A stretch of 51,658 bases of DNA from Alistipes sp. (GCA_017410165.1 JAFQRH010000005.1:1-51658); one strand, 5' to 3'. Shown: positions 7,666 through 17,663, counted from the first letter of the stretch. Program-made: numbers and translations. Notes: generated by a model from the sequence alone, not told the origin.

Positions 7666-9466
7666 TCTGCGCTCGGTCGCAGTCAAACTGACGGGCTTCG
7701 TGGCATCTTTGGCACTCTTGGCGGGGTGTTCGGCGGATGTCGATACGGAACTCGGCTACGATATTTTGCCTGAAAATCAAAAGATGGAGATGCGCCACCT
7801 CACCTTCAAAGGTGGGCAGGTTATCTCGTTTGTCAAGGGTAGCACGGCAGACGAGAACGGCATCGTCGGTGGCGAGTACCACGAGCGCGATGGCCGATTC
7901 TTCGAGACGCGCCTCTATCAGACCGACTCGATGCTCTCGTCGAACGTGACGTACGGCTATCTGGGTGTCGAGCGTAGCGATACGTTCGGTGTGCGTACGG
8001 CGGGCTTGGCAACGTCGATGATTTTTATGAATACGGCGGATAAAGAGGTCGGCTTCGGTTACAAACCGATTTTCGATACGATGAAGATTATGCTCTCGAT
8101 TACCAACTACGGAGCCGATACGCTGACACCGGTGCGCTATAAGGTCTATGAGTTGAAGCGTCCGCTGTTCCGCAATGTCGTGAAGCCGGATGTGATGGTC
8201 GATGATACGGTGGCGTACGCCAACTGCGACCTGCTCGCGGCACAGATGTACGACCCCGCAAAGCCAATCTTTACATTCACCTTCCCGGATGGCGTAACAA
8301 CAGGCCCTACGTTCAAATCGACGGTTGTGATGCAGCCGGTGGATATGTCCACGAAGGAGCGCGACGGCTACGACGGTCAGACGTGGGACTTCGTGCGTCG
8401 TCTGTTGCTCATTCCGGAGGACTATGCAACCAATAAAGAGTGGGATGGCTACGCACGCGACAAGGATAGTTTGTACAGCGACGAGAAAGAGTGGGTCAAT
8501 GCGTTCCACGGTATCTATATCGAGCCGGATATGGAGTCGGTTGCCGAGGGTAAGCGCGGCTCGATTTACGGCTTCGAGCTCGGTACTTCGGGCTTGATAT
8601 TCTACGGCCGAAATCGTAATCCGGATGACCCGACGATGATTAAGGACTCGATTGGCGTAACCTACGCCTTCTACGACTCGTCGGTTGCCGAGTATAATGT
8701 CTATGGAAATATCGTTGCCGACACGATGAATATGTCGGTAAATAAGATTACGCACGACTATTCGAGAGGTTTGACCAACTCGACAGTATCGACGCTTGGC
8801 AAGTTGAATATCTCGGCTTACGACAAGGCGGGCAATAAGGTGCCACGCGAGCAGCGCGACTTGGTGCCTAACGCGGATCTCGACGTATGCGTTGTCGAGG
8901 GTATGGCGGGTGCTACGACCGAAGTCTTCTTTACGGATGAGTTCCTCGAAGAGTTGCGCGCATTGGCTACGGCAGAGGATGGTACGGTACACCGCACGGT
9001 GGGTATCAACCAGTGCCGCCTGATGGTCTATTTGAAGGGTGCGGATTACGATTGGGAGACGACGCAGGATAATGCTGTGGCGCTTATCGAGTCGCTCAAT
9101 TCGTCGATTTCGCGTTTGGGCTCGTATATGAACTTGGGCAAGAAGACCGTAGGCCGCCTCTCGCCGATTCCTGACTACAACTATGCGCAGGAGGTGCAAA
9201 ATTCGGAGACCACGCTCAACTACGACGGTCATCTGAATCGCAGCCGTGCCTGCTACGTGATGGATATTACGGGCTATATGCAGGTGCTGTATAACTACGT
9301 GGCGCTGTTGGATGATGTGAAAGAGTTCGACGAGACGAAGTGTTCGCGTGCGATATATCTCGGTCCGGATGCTACGGCCCCTTACACCTTCAACCGAACA
9401 CTTTTGCAGGGTAGCGAGGGTCAGGCACCGATTCACATCGAGCTGACATATACGATGATTAAATAG
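7628..9466 (+). CDS. DUF4270 lipoprotein
   Basis: A 612-residue protein with an N-terminal signal ending in a lipobox LLAGC, followed by ADVDTELGYDILPENQKM. The rest is beta-rich with few charged clusters, as in the DUF4270 family of Bacteroidetes envelope proteins whose function is unknown. The start at 7628 follows a strong GAGGAGGGA motif and overlaps the end of the preceding starch-synthase-like gene by 38 bases, so the two are probably translationally coupled; ATG 7649 is an alternative start. A shared envelope or glycan role for the pair is an inference from this coupling. Confidence 0.85.
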   Translation: MKITIVSMMNFFNLRSVAVKLTGFVASLALLAGCSADVDTELGYDILPENQKMEMRHLTFKGGQVISFVKGSTADENGIVGGEYHERDGRFFETRLYQTDSMLSSNVTYGYLGVERSDTFGVRTAGLATSMIFMNTADKEVGFGYKPIFDTMKIMLSITNYGADTLTPVRYKVYELKRPLFRNVVKPDVMVDDTVAYANCDLLAAQMYDPAKPIFTFTFPDGVTTGPTFKSTVVMQPVDMSTKERDGYDGQTWDFVRRLLLIPEDYATNKEWDGYARDKDSLYSDEKEWVNAFHGIYIEPDMESVAEGKRGSIYGFELGTSGLIFYGRNRNPDDPTMIKDSIGVTYAFYDSSVAEYNVYGNIVADTMNMSVNKITHDYSRGLTNSTVSTLGKLNISAYDKAGNKVPREQRDLVPNADLDVCVVEGMAGATTEVFFTDEFLEELRALATAEDGTVHRTVGINQCRLMVYLKGADYDWETTQDNAVALIESLNSSISRLGSYMNLGKKTVGRLSPIPDYNYAQEVQNSETTLNYDGHLNRSRACYVMDITGYMQVLYNYVALLDDVKEFDETKCSRAIYLGPDATAPYTFNRTLLQGSEGQAPIHIELTYTMIK

Positions 9467-9488
9467 AATATTTAATATAGAGATTTCG

Positions 9489-9518
9489 ACGAAACCTAAG
9501 TCCACGCTTAGGTTTCGT
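9489..9518 (+). promoter_or_regulatory. Perfect 12-bp hairpin in the topA leader
   Basis: ACGAAACCTAAG (9489-9500) pairs perfectly with CTTAGGTTTCGT (9507-9518) around a six-base loop, between the DUF4270 stop and the topA start. No T tract follows on either strand, so it is not a standard terminator; it could be an mRNA 3'-end stabiliser, a processing site or a topA leader element. Confidence 0.6.
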
Positions 9519-9561
9519 TGTGTCTGACAAGAAAAAAAGAGAAAAAAGGAGAAGTGCAGAT

Positions 9562-11862
9562 ATGCAGGAAAATTTGGTAATTGTCGAGTCACCGGCAAAA
9601 GCAAAGACAATCGAGAAGTTTCTTGGAAAAGATTTTGTGGTAAAGTCGAGCTTTGGCCACATCCGCGACCTCTCGAAGAAGGGACTTGGAATTAATATTG
9701 AGGATGGGTATACTCCTTGTTATGAGATATCGTCGGATAAGAAACGAGTGGTGGACGAGTTGTCGCGCTTGGCAAGTCAGGTGAAGAACGTGTGGCTTGC
9801 ATCCGATGAAGACCGCGAGGGAGAGGCGATTGCGTGGCATCTGACCGAAGTGCTCGGTCTGCCAATCGACCGCACAAAACGAATCGTATTCCACGAGATT
9901 ACGAAGAATGCCATCCTTCGCGCCATCGAGTCACCGCGCCACGTCGATATGAATCTGGTCAATGCTCAACAGGCACGTCGTGTGTTGGACCGTATTGTAG
10001 GTTTCGAGTTGTCGCCGATTCTGTGGAAAAAGGTGCGTCCGGCACTCTCGGCTGGTCGTGTGCAGAGTGTTGCAGTGCGTCTGATTGTCGAGCGTGAGCG
10101 CGATATCATTTCGTTCCAGACCTCGTCCTACTATCGTGTTGTAGCGCAGTTCTACTCGCCTGACGATAGTGCGAAGACGCTCTTCAAGGCGGAGTTCTCA
10201 CAGCGTTTTGCCACCAAACAGGAGGCGATGGCGATGCTCGAAGGTTGCAAACAGGCACGCTTTACGGTCGAGCATAGCGAACTCAAACCGACGAAGCGTT
10301 ATCCGGCACCGCCGTTTACCACCTCGACCCTGCAACAGGAGGCGGGTCGCAAGTTCGGTATGTCGGTGTCGCAGACGATGTCCGTCGCACAGCGTCTCTA
10401 CGAGCAGGGTTTGATTACCTATATGCGTACCGACTCGGTCAATCTTTCGCAGTTGGCAATCAACACCTGCAAGCAGGAGGTAACGACTCTCTTTGGCGAG
10501 AAGTACTCGTCGCCACGCAACTATACAACGCATAGCAAGGGCGCGCAAGAGGCACACGAGGCCATCCGTCCGTCGTATATCGACCGCCGCGAGATTGAGG
10601 GCTCGGCAGTCGAGAAGCGACTCTACGATTTGATTTGGAAACGTACGGTGGCATCGCAAATGGTGCCGGCAGATATTGACCGCACAACAATCACGATTGC
10701 CGTGTCGAACAGCACGGAGAAGTTTGTCGCTACGGGCGAAACGCAACGCTTCGACGGCTTTCTGCGTCTCTATTCGGAGAGTGTCGAGGATGGCGAGGCG
10801 GAGCACGGCGAGATGGCAGTGTTGCCGTCGCTTGCCGATGGCGCAACGCTTGTGGCGCAGTCGATAGTTGCTACCGAGCGTTTCACGCAACCGCCATTGC
10901 GATACAACGAGGCGTCGCTCGTCAAGCGTTTGGAGGAGCTTGGTATAGGTCGTCCTTCGACCTACGCTCCGACCATCTCGACCATCATCACCCGAGGTTA
11001 TGTCGAGAAGTCGGCTCGTCCGGCACAGAAGCGCAACTATACGCAACTCACGTTGCGCGGTGCGAACATTACAGAGAAGGTCTCGACGGAGAGCTACGGT
11101 GCGGAGAAAAACCGCCTCTCGCCAACCGATATCGGTATGGTTGTGAACGACTATTTGGAGTCGCAGTTTGCGATGATTATGGACTATAACTTCACGGCAA
11201 ACGTCGAGAAGGAGTTCGACCGTATCGCCGAGGGCGAAATCGGATGGAGTGCGATGATAGACCAATTCTATGGTCCGTTCCATCAGATGGTCGATGAGGC
11301 AATCGGCACGCAGTCGTCGTCGCATCAGCAGGCGCGCGTATTGGGCATCGACCCTGCAACGGGTCGTACGGTTAAGGCGCGTATCGGTCGCTATGGCCCG
11401 ATGGTCGAGATTGAGGCACCGGAGAACGAGAAACCGCACTTTGCATCGCTCAAAAAGGGTCAGCTTATCGAGTCGATTACCTTGGAGGAGGCACTCGAAT
11501 TGTTTGCTTTGCCACGCACGGTAGGTGTGCTTGGCGAGGAGGAGGTTGTCGTGGGCATCGGTAAGTTCGGCGGATATGTACGCCACGGAAAGATGTTCGC
11601 ATCGCTCGGCAAGAGCGACGACCCATATACGGTGTCGTACGAGCGTGCTGTCGAGTTGCTCGAACAACAGAAGCAGCAGAACGTGGCTGCCAATACGCCA
11701 CTGAAAACCTTTGCGGAGGATAAGTCGCTCGTCATCAAGAATGGTCGCTACGGCGCATATATCGCCTACAAGGGTAAGAACTACCGTCTGCCGAAGAGCG
11801 CGAAGCCGGAGAGCGTGACCTACGAGGAGTGTATGAAGATTGTAAACGCAACAAAAAAATAG
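9562..11862 (+). CDS. topA: DNA topoisomerase I
   Basis: A 766-residue type IA topoisomerase that relaxes negative supercoils through a 5'-phosphotyrosine intermediate. The Toprim domain begins at the N-terminus (VIVESPAKAKTIEKFLG) with the acidic cluster in LASDEDREGEAIAWH. The catalytic tyrosine is Tyr287 in GLITYMRTDS. The C-terminus carries repeated basic modules of the form GRYGPMVEIE, GKFGGYVRHG and GRYGAYIAYK instead of the Cys4 zinc ribbons of E. coli TopA. The ATG at 9562 follows GGAG and gives the family N-terminus; earlier start codons add a Lys-rich extension with no family support. Confidence 0.95.
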   Translation: MQENLVIVESPAKAKTIEKFLGKDFVVKSSFGHIRDLSKKGLGINIEDGYTPCYEISSDKKRVVDELSRLASQVKNVWLASDEDREGEAIAWHLTEVLGLPIDRTKRIVFHEITKNAILRAIESPRHVDMNLVNAQQARRVLDRIVGFELSPILWKKVRPALSAGRVQSVAVRLIVERERDIISFQTSSYYRVVAQFYSPDDSAKTLFKAEFSQRFATKQEAMAMLEGCKQARFTVEHSELKPTKRYPAPPFTTSTLQQEAGRKFGMSVSQTMSVAQRLYEQGLITYMRTDSVNLSQLAINTCKQEVTTLFGEKYSSPRNYTTHSKGAQEAHEAIRPSYIDRREIEGSAVEKRLYDLIWKRTVASQMVPADIDRTTITIAVSNSTEKFVATGETQRFDGFLRLYSESVEDGEAEHGEMAVLPSLADGATLVAQSIVATERFTQPPLRYNEASLVKRLEELGIGRPSTYAPTISTIITRGYVEKSARPAQKRNYTQLTLRGANITEKVSTESYGAEKNRLSPTDIGMVVNDYLESQFAMIMDYNFTANVEKEFDRIAEGEIGWSAMIDQFYGPFHQMVDEAIGTQSSSHQQARVLGIDPATGRTVKARIGRYGPMVEIEAPENEKPHFASLKKGQLIESITLEEALELFALPRTVGVLGEEEVVVGIGKFGGYVRHGKMFASLGKSDDPYTVSYERAVELLEQQKQQNVAANTPLKTFAEDKSLVIKNGRYGAYIAYKGKNYRLPKSAKPESVTYEECMKIVNATKK

Positions 11863-11873
11863 AAGAAACCATT

Positions 11874-13070
11874 ATGAAAAAGACAATTTTGAGTTTATTG
11901 CTCGCCGTTGCTCTTGCACTGCCTGCTATGGCACAGGAGGAGGCAAAGGCGGAGGTAAAGGGTTACAAGTTTACCGATGGCAAGATGGTAAATGGTACAT
12001 CCGTGAAGAATCAGTTCCGTAGCGGTACCTGCTGGTGCTTCTCGGCTCTCTCCTATTTGGAGAATGAGATTATACGTGCCGGTGGCGATGTGATGGACCT
12101 CTCGGAGATGTGGATTGTGCGTAACGTCTATTTCGAGAAGGCGATTAAATATGTGCGTCTGCACGGCGCGCTCAACTTCGCAGTCGGTGGCGCGTTCCAC
12201 GACGTGACGGAGGGTATCAAGAAGTATGGCATCGTTCCGCAGGAGGTATATACGGGTTTGAACTATGGCACTGAACTGCCTCATTTTAACGAGATTGATG
12301 CCGTGTTGAAGGCCTATGTCGATGCTATTATCAAGAATCCGAACAAGACGCTGACGACCGCTTGGCAGGCGGGCTTGAACGGTATCCTCGACGCCTATTT
12401 TGGTGTGATGCCGGAGACGTTTACCTACAAAGGTAAGGAGTACACGCCGAAGTCGTTTGCCGAGTCGTTGCCGATTGATATCAACGACTACGTTTCGCTC
12501 TCATCGTTCACTCACCATCCGTTCTACGAGCAGTTCGTAATCGAGGTGCCAGACAACTGGATGTGGGCTACGGTCTATAACCTTCCGTTGGAGGAGATGA
12601 TGGCGTGTGTCGATGCTGCGTTGGAGAATGGTTATTCGATTGGTTGGGCTTCGGACGTATCGGAGAAGGGTTTCAGCCGTACGAAGGCAATCGCCATCGT
12701 GCCGGAGGATAATGTGGATAATATGAGCGGTACGGATGCCGAGCGTTGGGGTGCAATGACCGAGCGCGAGCGCAACGAGGCGTTGTACAGTTTCGAGAAG
12801 CCGGGTCGTGAGAAGAAGATTACCCAGCAGATGCGCCAGACGGCATACGACAACTACCAGACTACCGACGACCACGGTATGGTTATCGAGGGTACGGCAA
12901 CCGACCAGTGCGGCAACCACTACTTCAAAGTGAAGAACTCGTGGGGTGTGCGTCCGCCGTACGACGGATACTACTACTTCTCGCGTCCGTTCGTCGAGTA
13001 TAAGACGATGTCGGTGATGATTAACAAGAATGCGATTCCGAAGCAGATTCGCAAGAAGTTGGGTTTGTAG
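11874..13070 (+). CDS. Secreted C1B-family cysteine peptidase (bleomycin hydrolase/PepC-like)
   Basis: A 398-residue papain-fold peptidase with a clear Sec signal (MKKTILSLLLAVALALPAMA, cleavage near AQ). The catalytic residues are all present: the oxyanion Gln in NQFRSGTCWCF, Cys53, His334 in DDHGMVI, and Asn355 in KNSWG. Bleomycin hydrolases (C1B) are usually cytoplasmic aminopeptidases; exported versions are frequent in Bacteroidetes and probably trim peptides in the periplasm. It begins 11 bases after topA and ends in a strong terminator. Nothing visible explains its linkage to topA. Confidence 0.9.
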   Translation: MKKTILSLLLAVALALPAMAQEEAKAEVKGYKFTDGKMVNGTSVKNQFRSGTCWCFSALSYLENEIIRAGGDVMDLSEMWIVRNVYFEKAIKYVRLHGALNFAVGGAFHDVTEGIKKYGIVPQEVYTGLNYGTELPHFNEIDAVLKAYVDAIIKNPNKTLTTAWQAGLNGILDAYFGVMPETFTYKGKEYTPKSFAESLPIDINDYVSLSSFTHHPFYEQFVIEVPDNWMWATVYNLPLEEMMACVDAALENGYSIGWASDVSEKGFSRTKAIAIVPEDNVDNMSGTDAERWGAMTERERNEALYSFEKPGREKKITQQMRQTAYDNYQTTDDHGMVIEGTATDQCGNHYFKVKNSWGVRPPYDGYYYFSRPFVEYKTMSVMINKNAIPKQIRKKLGL

Positions 13071-13100
13071 TCCGCGCTCGTGCGGGGATGCCCGATAGAT

Positions 13101-13141
13101 AAGGGGCTGTTCGACGATAAGAGTTGAACAGCCCCTTTTTT
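13101..13141 (+). terminator. Terminator after the C1B peptidase gene
   Basis: GGGGCTGTTC (13103-13112) pairs with GAACAGCCCC (13126-13135, approximate to one base), followed by six T. It closes the plus-strand run that began at uppP. Confidence 0.85.
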
Positions 13142-13166
13142 GTGGTAATGATGGCGCGCGACGTCG

Positions 13167-15341
13167 CTACTTGATAAAGAGTATCTCGCGATACTTCGGC
13201 AGTGTCCAAATCTGGTCATCGACAACCTCTTCCAAGCGGTCGATATGGTCGCGAATCTTGCCGAAATAGACGGCTACGGTGTCGTGGTAGGCAATCGCGC
13301 GCAGACGAATGTCCTCGATGCGGTTGGCGCGTTTGCGACACTCGATCATCTCGCCGACGAGCGTGATGATGGTTGCCGTGCGGTCCTGAATGTTCTGTAT
13401 GAGTCCGCGGTCGGTCGCAGCGTCGAGCCCGAGCTGGTGCATCTTCCACACTTTGTCGAGCAGAACACCCTCGTATTTCGAGGCGATTGGCACGATGTGG
13501 TTGAGTGCGAGGTCGCCCAATACGCGTGCCTCGATTTGAATCTTCTTGACGTACATCTCGCGCTTGATTTCGGCACGCGCCTCCAACTCTACCTTATTAA
13601 ATACGCCCGTGCGCTCGAAGAGTCGGATTGTGCGCTCGTCGAGCAGGCGGTCGAAGTTGAGCGGGGTCGAGGTCTCGCAGTCGAGTCCGCGACGAGCCGC
13701 CTCCTCGCGCCACTCGTCCGAGTAGCCGTTGCCGTCGAAACGTATCGGTCGGCACTCGTTGATAATCTCGCGTACGGTCTCGTATATCGCCTTCTCCTTC
13801 TTCACTCCGCGCTCGATACGCTCATCCACGCGACGCTTGAAGTCGGCGAGTTGCTCGGCTACGGCGGCGTTGAGGACAATCATCGCCTCGGCGCAGTTGT
13901 CCGATGCTCCGAGCGCACGGAACTCGAAACGGTTACCCGTGAAGGCAAACGGCGAGGTGCGGTTGCGGTCGGTGTTGTCGAGCAACAGCGACGGAATCTG
14001 CGACAGACCGCTCATGCGGAACGCATTCTTGGCATCGAATCGAATGTCGGTATCGCCGTGCGACGATGCGATTTTGTCGAGTACGGAGGATACCTGCGTA
14101 CCGAGGAAGGTCGAGATTATGGCAGGTGGTGCTTCGCCCGCACCGAGACGCTGCTCGTTGGTTGCGCTCATCACGGATGCTTTGAGCAATCCGTTGTGGC
14201 GATATACGGCGGCAATGACATTCACCAGGAATGTTATAAATTGCAGATTCTCGAAGGCGGTCTTGCCCGGACTGAGCAGATTGACGCCTGCATCGGTGCC
14301 GAGCGACCAGTTGTTGTGTTTACCCGAGCCGTTTACGCCCTTGAATGGCTTCTCGTGTAGCAGTACGCGGAAGTTGTGACGCGTTGCCACTTGATGCATT
14401 ACGGTAATGAGCAGTTGGTTGTGGTCGTTGGCGAGATTTGCCTCCTCGTATATCGGAGCCACCTCGAATTGGTTTGGAGCCACCTCGTTGTGGCGCGTTT
14501 TGAGCGGAATACCCAATCGCAGACACTCGTATTCGAGGTCCTTCATAAAGGCAAGTACGCGCGACGGAATGGCACCGAAGTAGTGGTCGTCCAACTGCTG
14601 ATTCTTTGCCGCTTCGTGACCCATCATCGTTCGTCCGGTCTGCACAAGATCGGGACGTGCCGAGTAGAGCGAGTCGTCTATAAGGAAAAACTCCTGCTCC
14701 CAACCCAGATATGAATAGACGCGCTCGACACTCTTGTCGAAGTAGCGACATACGTCTGTCGCCGCCTTGTTCACCGCCGAAATGGAGCGCAAAAGCGGTG
14801 TCTTGTAGTCCAACGCCTCGCCCGTGTAGGAGATGAAGAGTGTCGGAATACAGAGCGTCGTATCGACGATAAATGCCGGCGAGGTTGGGTCCCACGCCGA
14901 ATATCCGCGTGCCTCGAAGGTGTTGCGGATGCCGCCGCTCGGGAACGACGAAGCGTCCGGCTCCTGCTGTGTGAGCACCTTGCCCGAAAACTCTTCGAGC
15001 ATACCGCCGTTGCCGTCCGTCTCACCGAACGAGTCGTGTTTCTCGGCCGTTCCGCCCGTGAGTGGTTGGAACCAGTGGCAATAGTGGTCGGCACCATTCT
15101 CCAACGCCCATTGGCGCATACCGGCAGCGATGGCGTCGGCAACGCCCTGCGTGAGCGGTGTATTGCTCTCGATGGTTGCTACGAGTGCCTCGTAGGTCTG
15201 CTTGCTCAAATACTTGCGCATCTGCTTGCGACCAAATACGCGCTCGCCGAAGTAGTCGGACGGATTGTTGCTCGGCGCTTTGACCTCCATCGCTTTGTGC
15301 GACAGGGCGGTTTCGAGCATCTTGAATCGTAGAAGTGACAT
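13167..15341 (-). CDS. glnN: Glutamine synthetase type III
   Basis: A 724-residue GSIII, which joins ammonium to glutamate using ATP. The length and sequence fit the Bacteroides GlnN type rather than the roughly 450-residue type I. Diagnostic segments include HWFQPLTGGTAEKHDSF, WEQEFFLID, KTRHNEVAPNQFE, GSGKHNNWSLGTD and NRTSPFAFTGNRFEFR. The ATG at 15341 gives the expected MSLLRFKMLE start; the frame is open further upstream through the promoter. It is transcribed alone, divergently from mutA. With gdhA elsewhere in the window it gives both routes of ammonium assimilation. Confidence 0.96.
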   Translation of the reverse strand: MSLLRFKMLETALSHKAMEVKAPSNNPSDYFGERVFGRKQMRKYLSKQTYEALVATIESNTPLTQGVADAIAAGMRQWALENGADHYCHWFQPLTGGTAEKHDSFGETDGNGGMLEEFSGKVLTQQEPDASSFPSGGIRNTFEARGYSAWDPTSPAFIVDTTLCIPTLFISYTGEALDYKTPLLRSISAVNKAATDVCRYFDKSVERVYSYLGWEQEFFLIDDSLYSARPDLVQTGRTMMGHEAAKNQQLDDHYFGAIPSRVLAFMKDLEYECLRLGIPLKTRHNEVAPNQFEVAPIYEEANLANDHNQLLITVMHQVATRHNFRVLLHEKPFKGVNGSGKHNNWSLGTDAGVNLLSPGKTAFENLQFITFLVNVIAAVYRHNGLLKASVMSATNEQRLGAGEAPPAIISTFLGTQVSSVLDKIASSHGDTDIRFDAKNAFRMSGLSQIPSLLLDNTDRNRTSPFAFTGNRFEFRALGASDNCAEAMIVLNAAVAEQLADFKRRVDERIERGVKKEKAIYETVREIINECRPIRFDGNGYSDEWREEAARRGLDCETSTPLNFDRLLDERTIRLFERTGVFNKVELEARAEIKREMYVKKIQIEARVLGDLALNHIVPIASKYEGVLLDKVWKMHQLGLDAATDRGLIQNIQDRTATIITLVGEMIECRKRANRIEDIRLRAIAYHDTVAVYFGKIRDHIDRLEEVVDDQIWTLPKYREILFIK

Positions 15342-15383
15342 TGTGATAATATGTTGTTTTGTTTCTCTTCTGTTTATGTGTTG

Positions 15384-15391
15384 CAAATATA
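15384..15391 (-). promoter_or_regulatory. Promoter -7 box of glnN
   Basis: The minus strand reads TATATTTG 42 bases before the glnN start. The -33 element is not clear. Confidence 0.6.
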
Positions 15392-15450
15392 ATACGTTTT
15401 TGCCGAAAATGGCTGTTTTATGCAAATAATTTGACTAAAATAGTTGTGTG

Positions 15451-15528
15451 TATATCGAAAAACAATAATACTGCGATGGTTTGTTGAGATGTGTTGTCGG
15501 TTGATATATCGAAAAACGATAATATTGC
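15451..15528. promoter_or_regulatory. Two copies of a TATCG-AAAAA-CGATA motif between glnN and mutA
   Basis: TATATCGAAAAACAATAATA (15451-15470) and TATATCGAAAAACGATAATA (15505-15524) are direct repeats 54 bases apart. The second contains the perfect inverted repeat TATCG-N5-CGATA; the first has one mismatch. They lie upstream of both divergent genes and look like regulator sites. The rest of the 467-base gap (15342-15808) contains no gene that I can support. Confidence 0.55.
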
Positions 15529-15641
15529 ATTTTGGTTGTGTTGCGGTTGCGGGCGTTGGCGTTGGGTAGTGGCGAGCGGAAGGTTTGGTAGCGGAGTGTT
15601 ACTTTTCTAACAATTATTTTCGTCGTTCGGAAAAAAGTTAT

Positions 15642-15649
15642 TAACTTTA
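15642..15649 (+). promoter_or_regulatory. Possible promoter -7 box of mutA
   Basis: TAACTTTA is a one-mismatch match to TAnnTTTG, leaving a leader of about 155 bases before mutA. I looked for a cobalamin riboswitch in that leader and saw none. Confidence 0.35.
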
Positions 15650-15808
15650 CGCGCATTTTGGAGTACGTGTGCGTGTAAGCGCGCGAGTGAGCGTGCGACA
15701 GCCGTGTGGTTGATGCGATAAAAGAGCCCGCAATAACAAACCGTACGACTGTGAGTGATAGAAGAAAATTTCAAGAAAACCCTAAACAATAAAAACAACT
15801 AAAAAATT

Positions 15809-17647
15809 ATGGCAACAACCAATCGTGAAAAGTTATTTGCCGAGTTCCCGGCGGTTTCGACCGAGACTTGGGAGGCGGCGATAGCGGTTGACCTCAAAGG
15901 TGCCGACTACGAGCGCAAATTGGTGTGGCGTACAAACGAGGGCTTTAACCTTCGTCCGTACTATCGCGCCGAGAACCTTGAAGGTCTTAAAACTTTGGGT
16001 ACTCAGCCGGGTGAGTTCCCTTATTTGAGAGGTGTGAGCGGTGACAACAACTGGCTTACACACCAGACAATTTCGGTTAAGTGTCCGAAAGAGGCAAACG
16101 AGCAGGCATTGAAGATGCTCTCGTCGGGCGTTGATTCGCTCGGTTTCTGCTTCTGCAATGCGGACTACGTGCAGACTGCCGAGGATATCGACACCCTGCT
16201 TGCAGGTATCGTTCTTCCGGCTGTTGAACTTACCTTCTGCGGTAAGCCGGTTGCTACCGTCGCACAGCTCGTGCTTGCAAAGGCCGAGAAGGATGGCGTA
16301 GCGAAGGCAGACCTCCGTGCAAACTTCTGTCTCGATCCACTCGTTAAGGGTATGACCGTAGCAGGTGCGTGCTGCGATTGCGACGCACTCGTTTCGCTCG
16401 TGAAGAGCACACAGGAGTACAAGCACGTTCGCGTGGTGACCGTTTCGGGCCACAACTTCTCGGATGCCGGCTCGACTATCGTCGAGGAGTTGGCATTCTC
16501 GCTTGCAGCCGCTCACGACTACCTCGTGTGGTTGATGGAGGAGGGTTGCACCGTTGACGAGGCAGCAAAGAAGATTCGTTTCTCGCTCGCCGTAACGTCG
16601 AACTACTTTATGGAGATGGCGAAGTTCCGTGCTGCGCGTCTTTTGTGGGCTAACATCGTGAAGAAGTATGAGCCGGCTTGTGACTGCTCGTGCAAGATTT
16701 TCGTTCACGCTCGCACTTCGGCTTGGAACCAGACCGTATATGACCCGTATGTAAATATGTTGCGTGGCACGACCGAGGCAATGTCGGCTGCTATCGCAGG
16801 TGTTCACTCGTTGGAGGTTCTTCCGTTCGACTACTCGTATGAGACTCCGACCGAGTTCTCGTACCGTATCGCTCGTAACGAGTCGCTGCTCTTGAAGCAC
16901 GAGTCGCACTTCGACCAGGTTATCGACCCGGCAGGTGGTTCGTACTACATCGAGACGCTGACCAACAGCATCGCCGAGGAGGCGTGGAAGCTCTTCCTCG
17001 AAGTTGAGGAGAAGGGTGGCTACGAGGAGGCACTTAAAGCGGGCTTCATCGTTGAGCGCGTGAAGGCGTCGGCTGCTGCCAAGGATAAGGCGGTTGCTAC
17101 TCGTCGTCAGATTTTGCTCGGTGCAAACCAGTATCCTAACTTCACCGAGGTTGCCGACAAGGCAGTTTGCGGTTGCGTTGTGGAGCGTGGTTGCTCGGAG
17201 GAGAATCTCCTCACCCCATATCGTGGTGCAATGGCATTCGAGCAGATGCGTCTGGGCGTAGATCGCAGCGGTAAGGAGCCGAAGGCATTTATGCTCACTT
17301 GCGGTAACCTTGCAATGGCTCGCGCTCGTGCGCAGTTCTCGTGCAACTTCTTCGCTTGCGCCGGTATCCGCGTTCAGGACAACAACTTCTTCAAGAGTGT
17401 TGAGGAGGGTGTTGAGCAGGCACTCGCATCGAAGGCAGACATCGTTGTAATCTGCGCGTCGGATGACGACTATGCAGAGTTGGCTCCGAAGGCAAAAGAG
17501 TTGCTCGGCGACAAGGCAATCTTTGTTGTAGCCGGTGCTCCGGCTTGCACGGAGGAACTCCAAGCAAAGGGTATTAACAATTTCATCAGCGTCAAGAGCA
17601 ACGTACTCGAAACTTTGCGCGGCTACTTGAAGCAGATGGGTATCTAA
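15809..17647 (+). CDS. mutA: Methylmalonyl-CoA mutase small subunit
   Basis: A 612-residue small (beta) subunit of the B12-dependent mutase that interconverts succinyl-CoA and methylmalonyl-CoA. It has the mutase barrel followed by a degenerate B12-binding-like domain: the C-terminal segment [19 protein letters not shown] lacks the DxHxxG cobalamin motif, as expected for the non-catalytic subunit. The N-terminus ([22 protein letters not shown]) is typical. mutB follows after 16 bases. In Bacteroidales the pair makes propionate from succinate. Confidence 0.95.
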   Translation: MATTNREKLFAEFPAVSTETWEAAIAVDLKGADYERKLVWRTNEGFNLRPYYRAENLEGLKTLGTQPGEFPYLRGVSGDNNWLTHQTISVKCPKEANEQALKMLSSGVDSLGFCFCNADYVQTAEDIDTLLAGIVLPAVELTFCGKPVATVAQLVLAKAEKDGVAKADLRANFCLDPLVKGMTVAGACCDCDALVSLVKSTQEYKHVRVVTVSGHNFSDAGSTIVEELAFSLAAAHDYLVWLMEEGCTVDEAAKKIRFSLAVTSNYFMEMAKFRAARLLWANIVKKYEPACDCSCKIFVHARTSAWNQTVYDPYVNMLRGTTEAMSAAIAGVHSLEVLPFDYSYETPTEFSYRIARNESLLLKHESHFDQVIDPAGGSYYIETLTNSIAEEAWKLFLEVEEKGGYEEALKAGFIVERVKASAAAKDKAVATRRQILLGANQYPNFTEVADKAVCGCVVERGCSEENLLTPYRGAMAFEQMRLGVDRSGKEPKAFMLTCGNLAMARARAQFSCNFFACAGIRVQDNNFFKSVEEGVEQALASKADIVVICASDDDYAELAPKAKELLGDKAIFVVAGAPACTEELQAKGINNFISVKSNVLETLRGYLKQMGI

Positions 17648-17663
17648 ACGGGAGGAACAGAAA

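Noticed and set aside
7505..9610. A 701-residue frame opposite the DUF4270 gene
   Set aside because: It is an antisense shadow caused by high GC codon structure; the plus-strand gene has a signal peptide, lipobox and family match.
10198..11667. A 489-residue frame opposite topA
   Set aside because: Antisense shadow; Arg/His/Leu-rich with no recognisable domain.
15650..15808. Cobalamin riboswitch before mutA
   Set aside because: I looked for the B12-box and conserved core and found neither.
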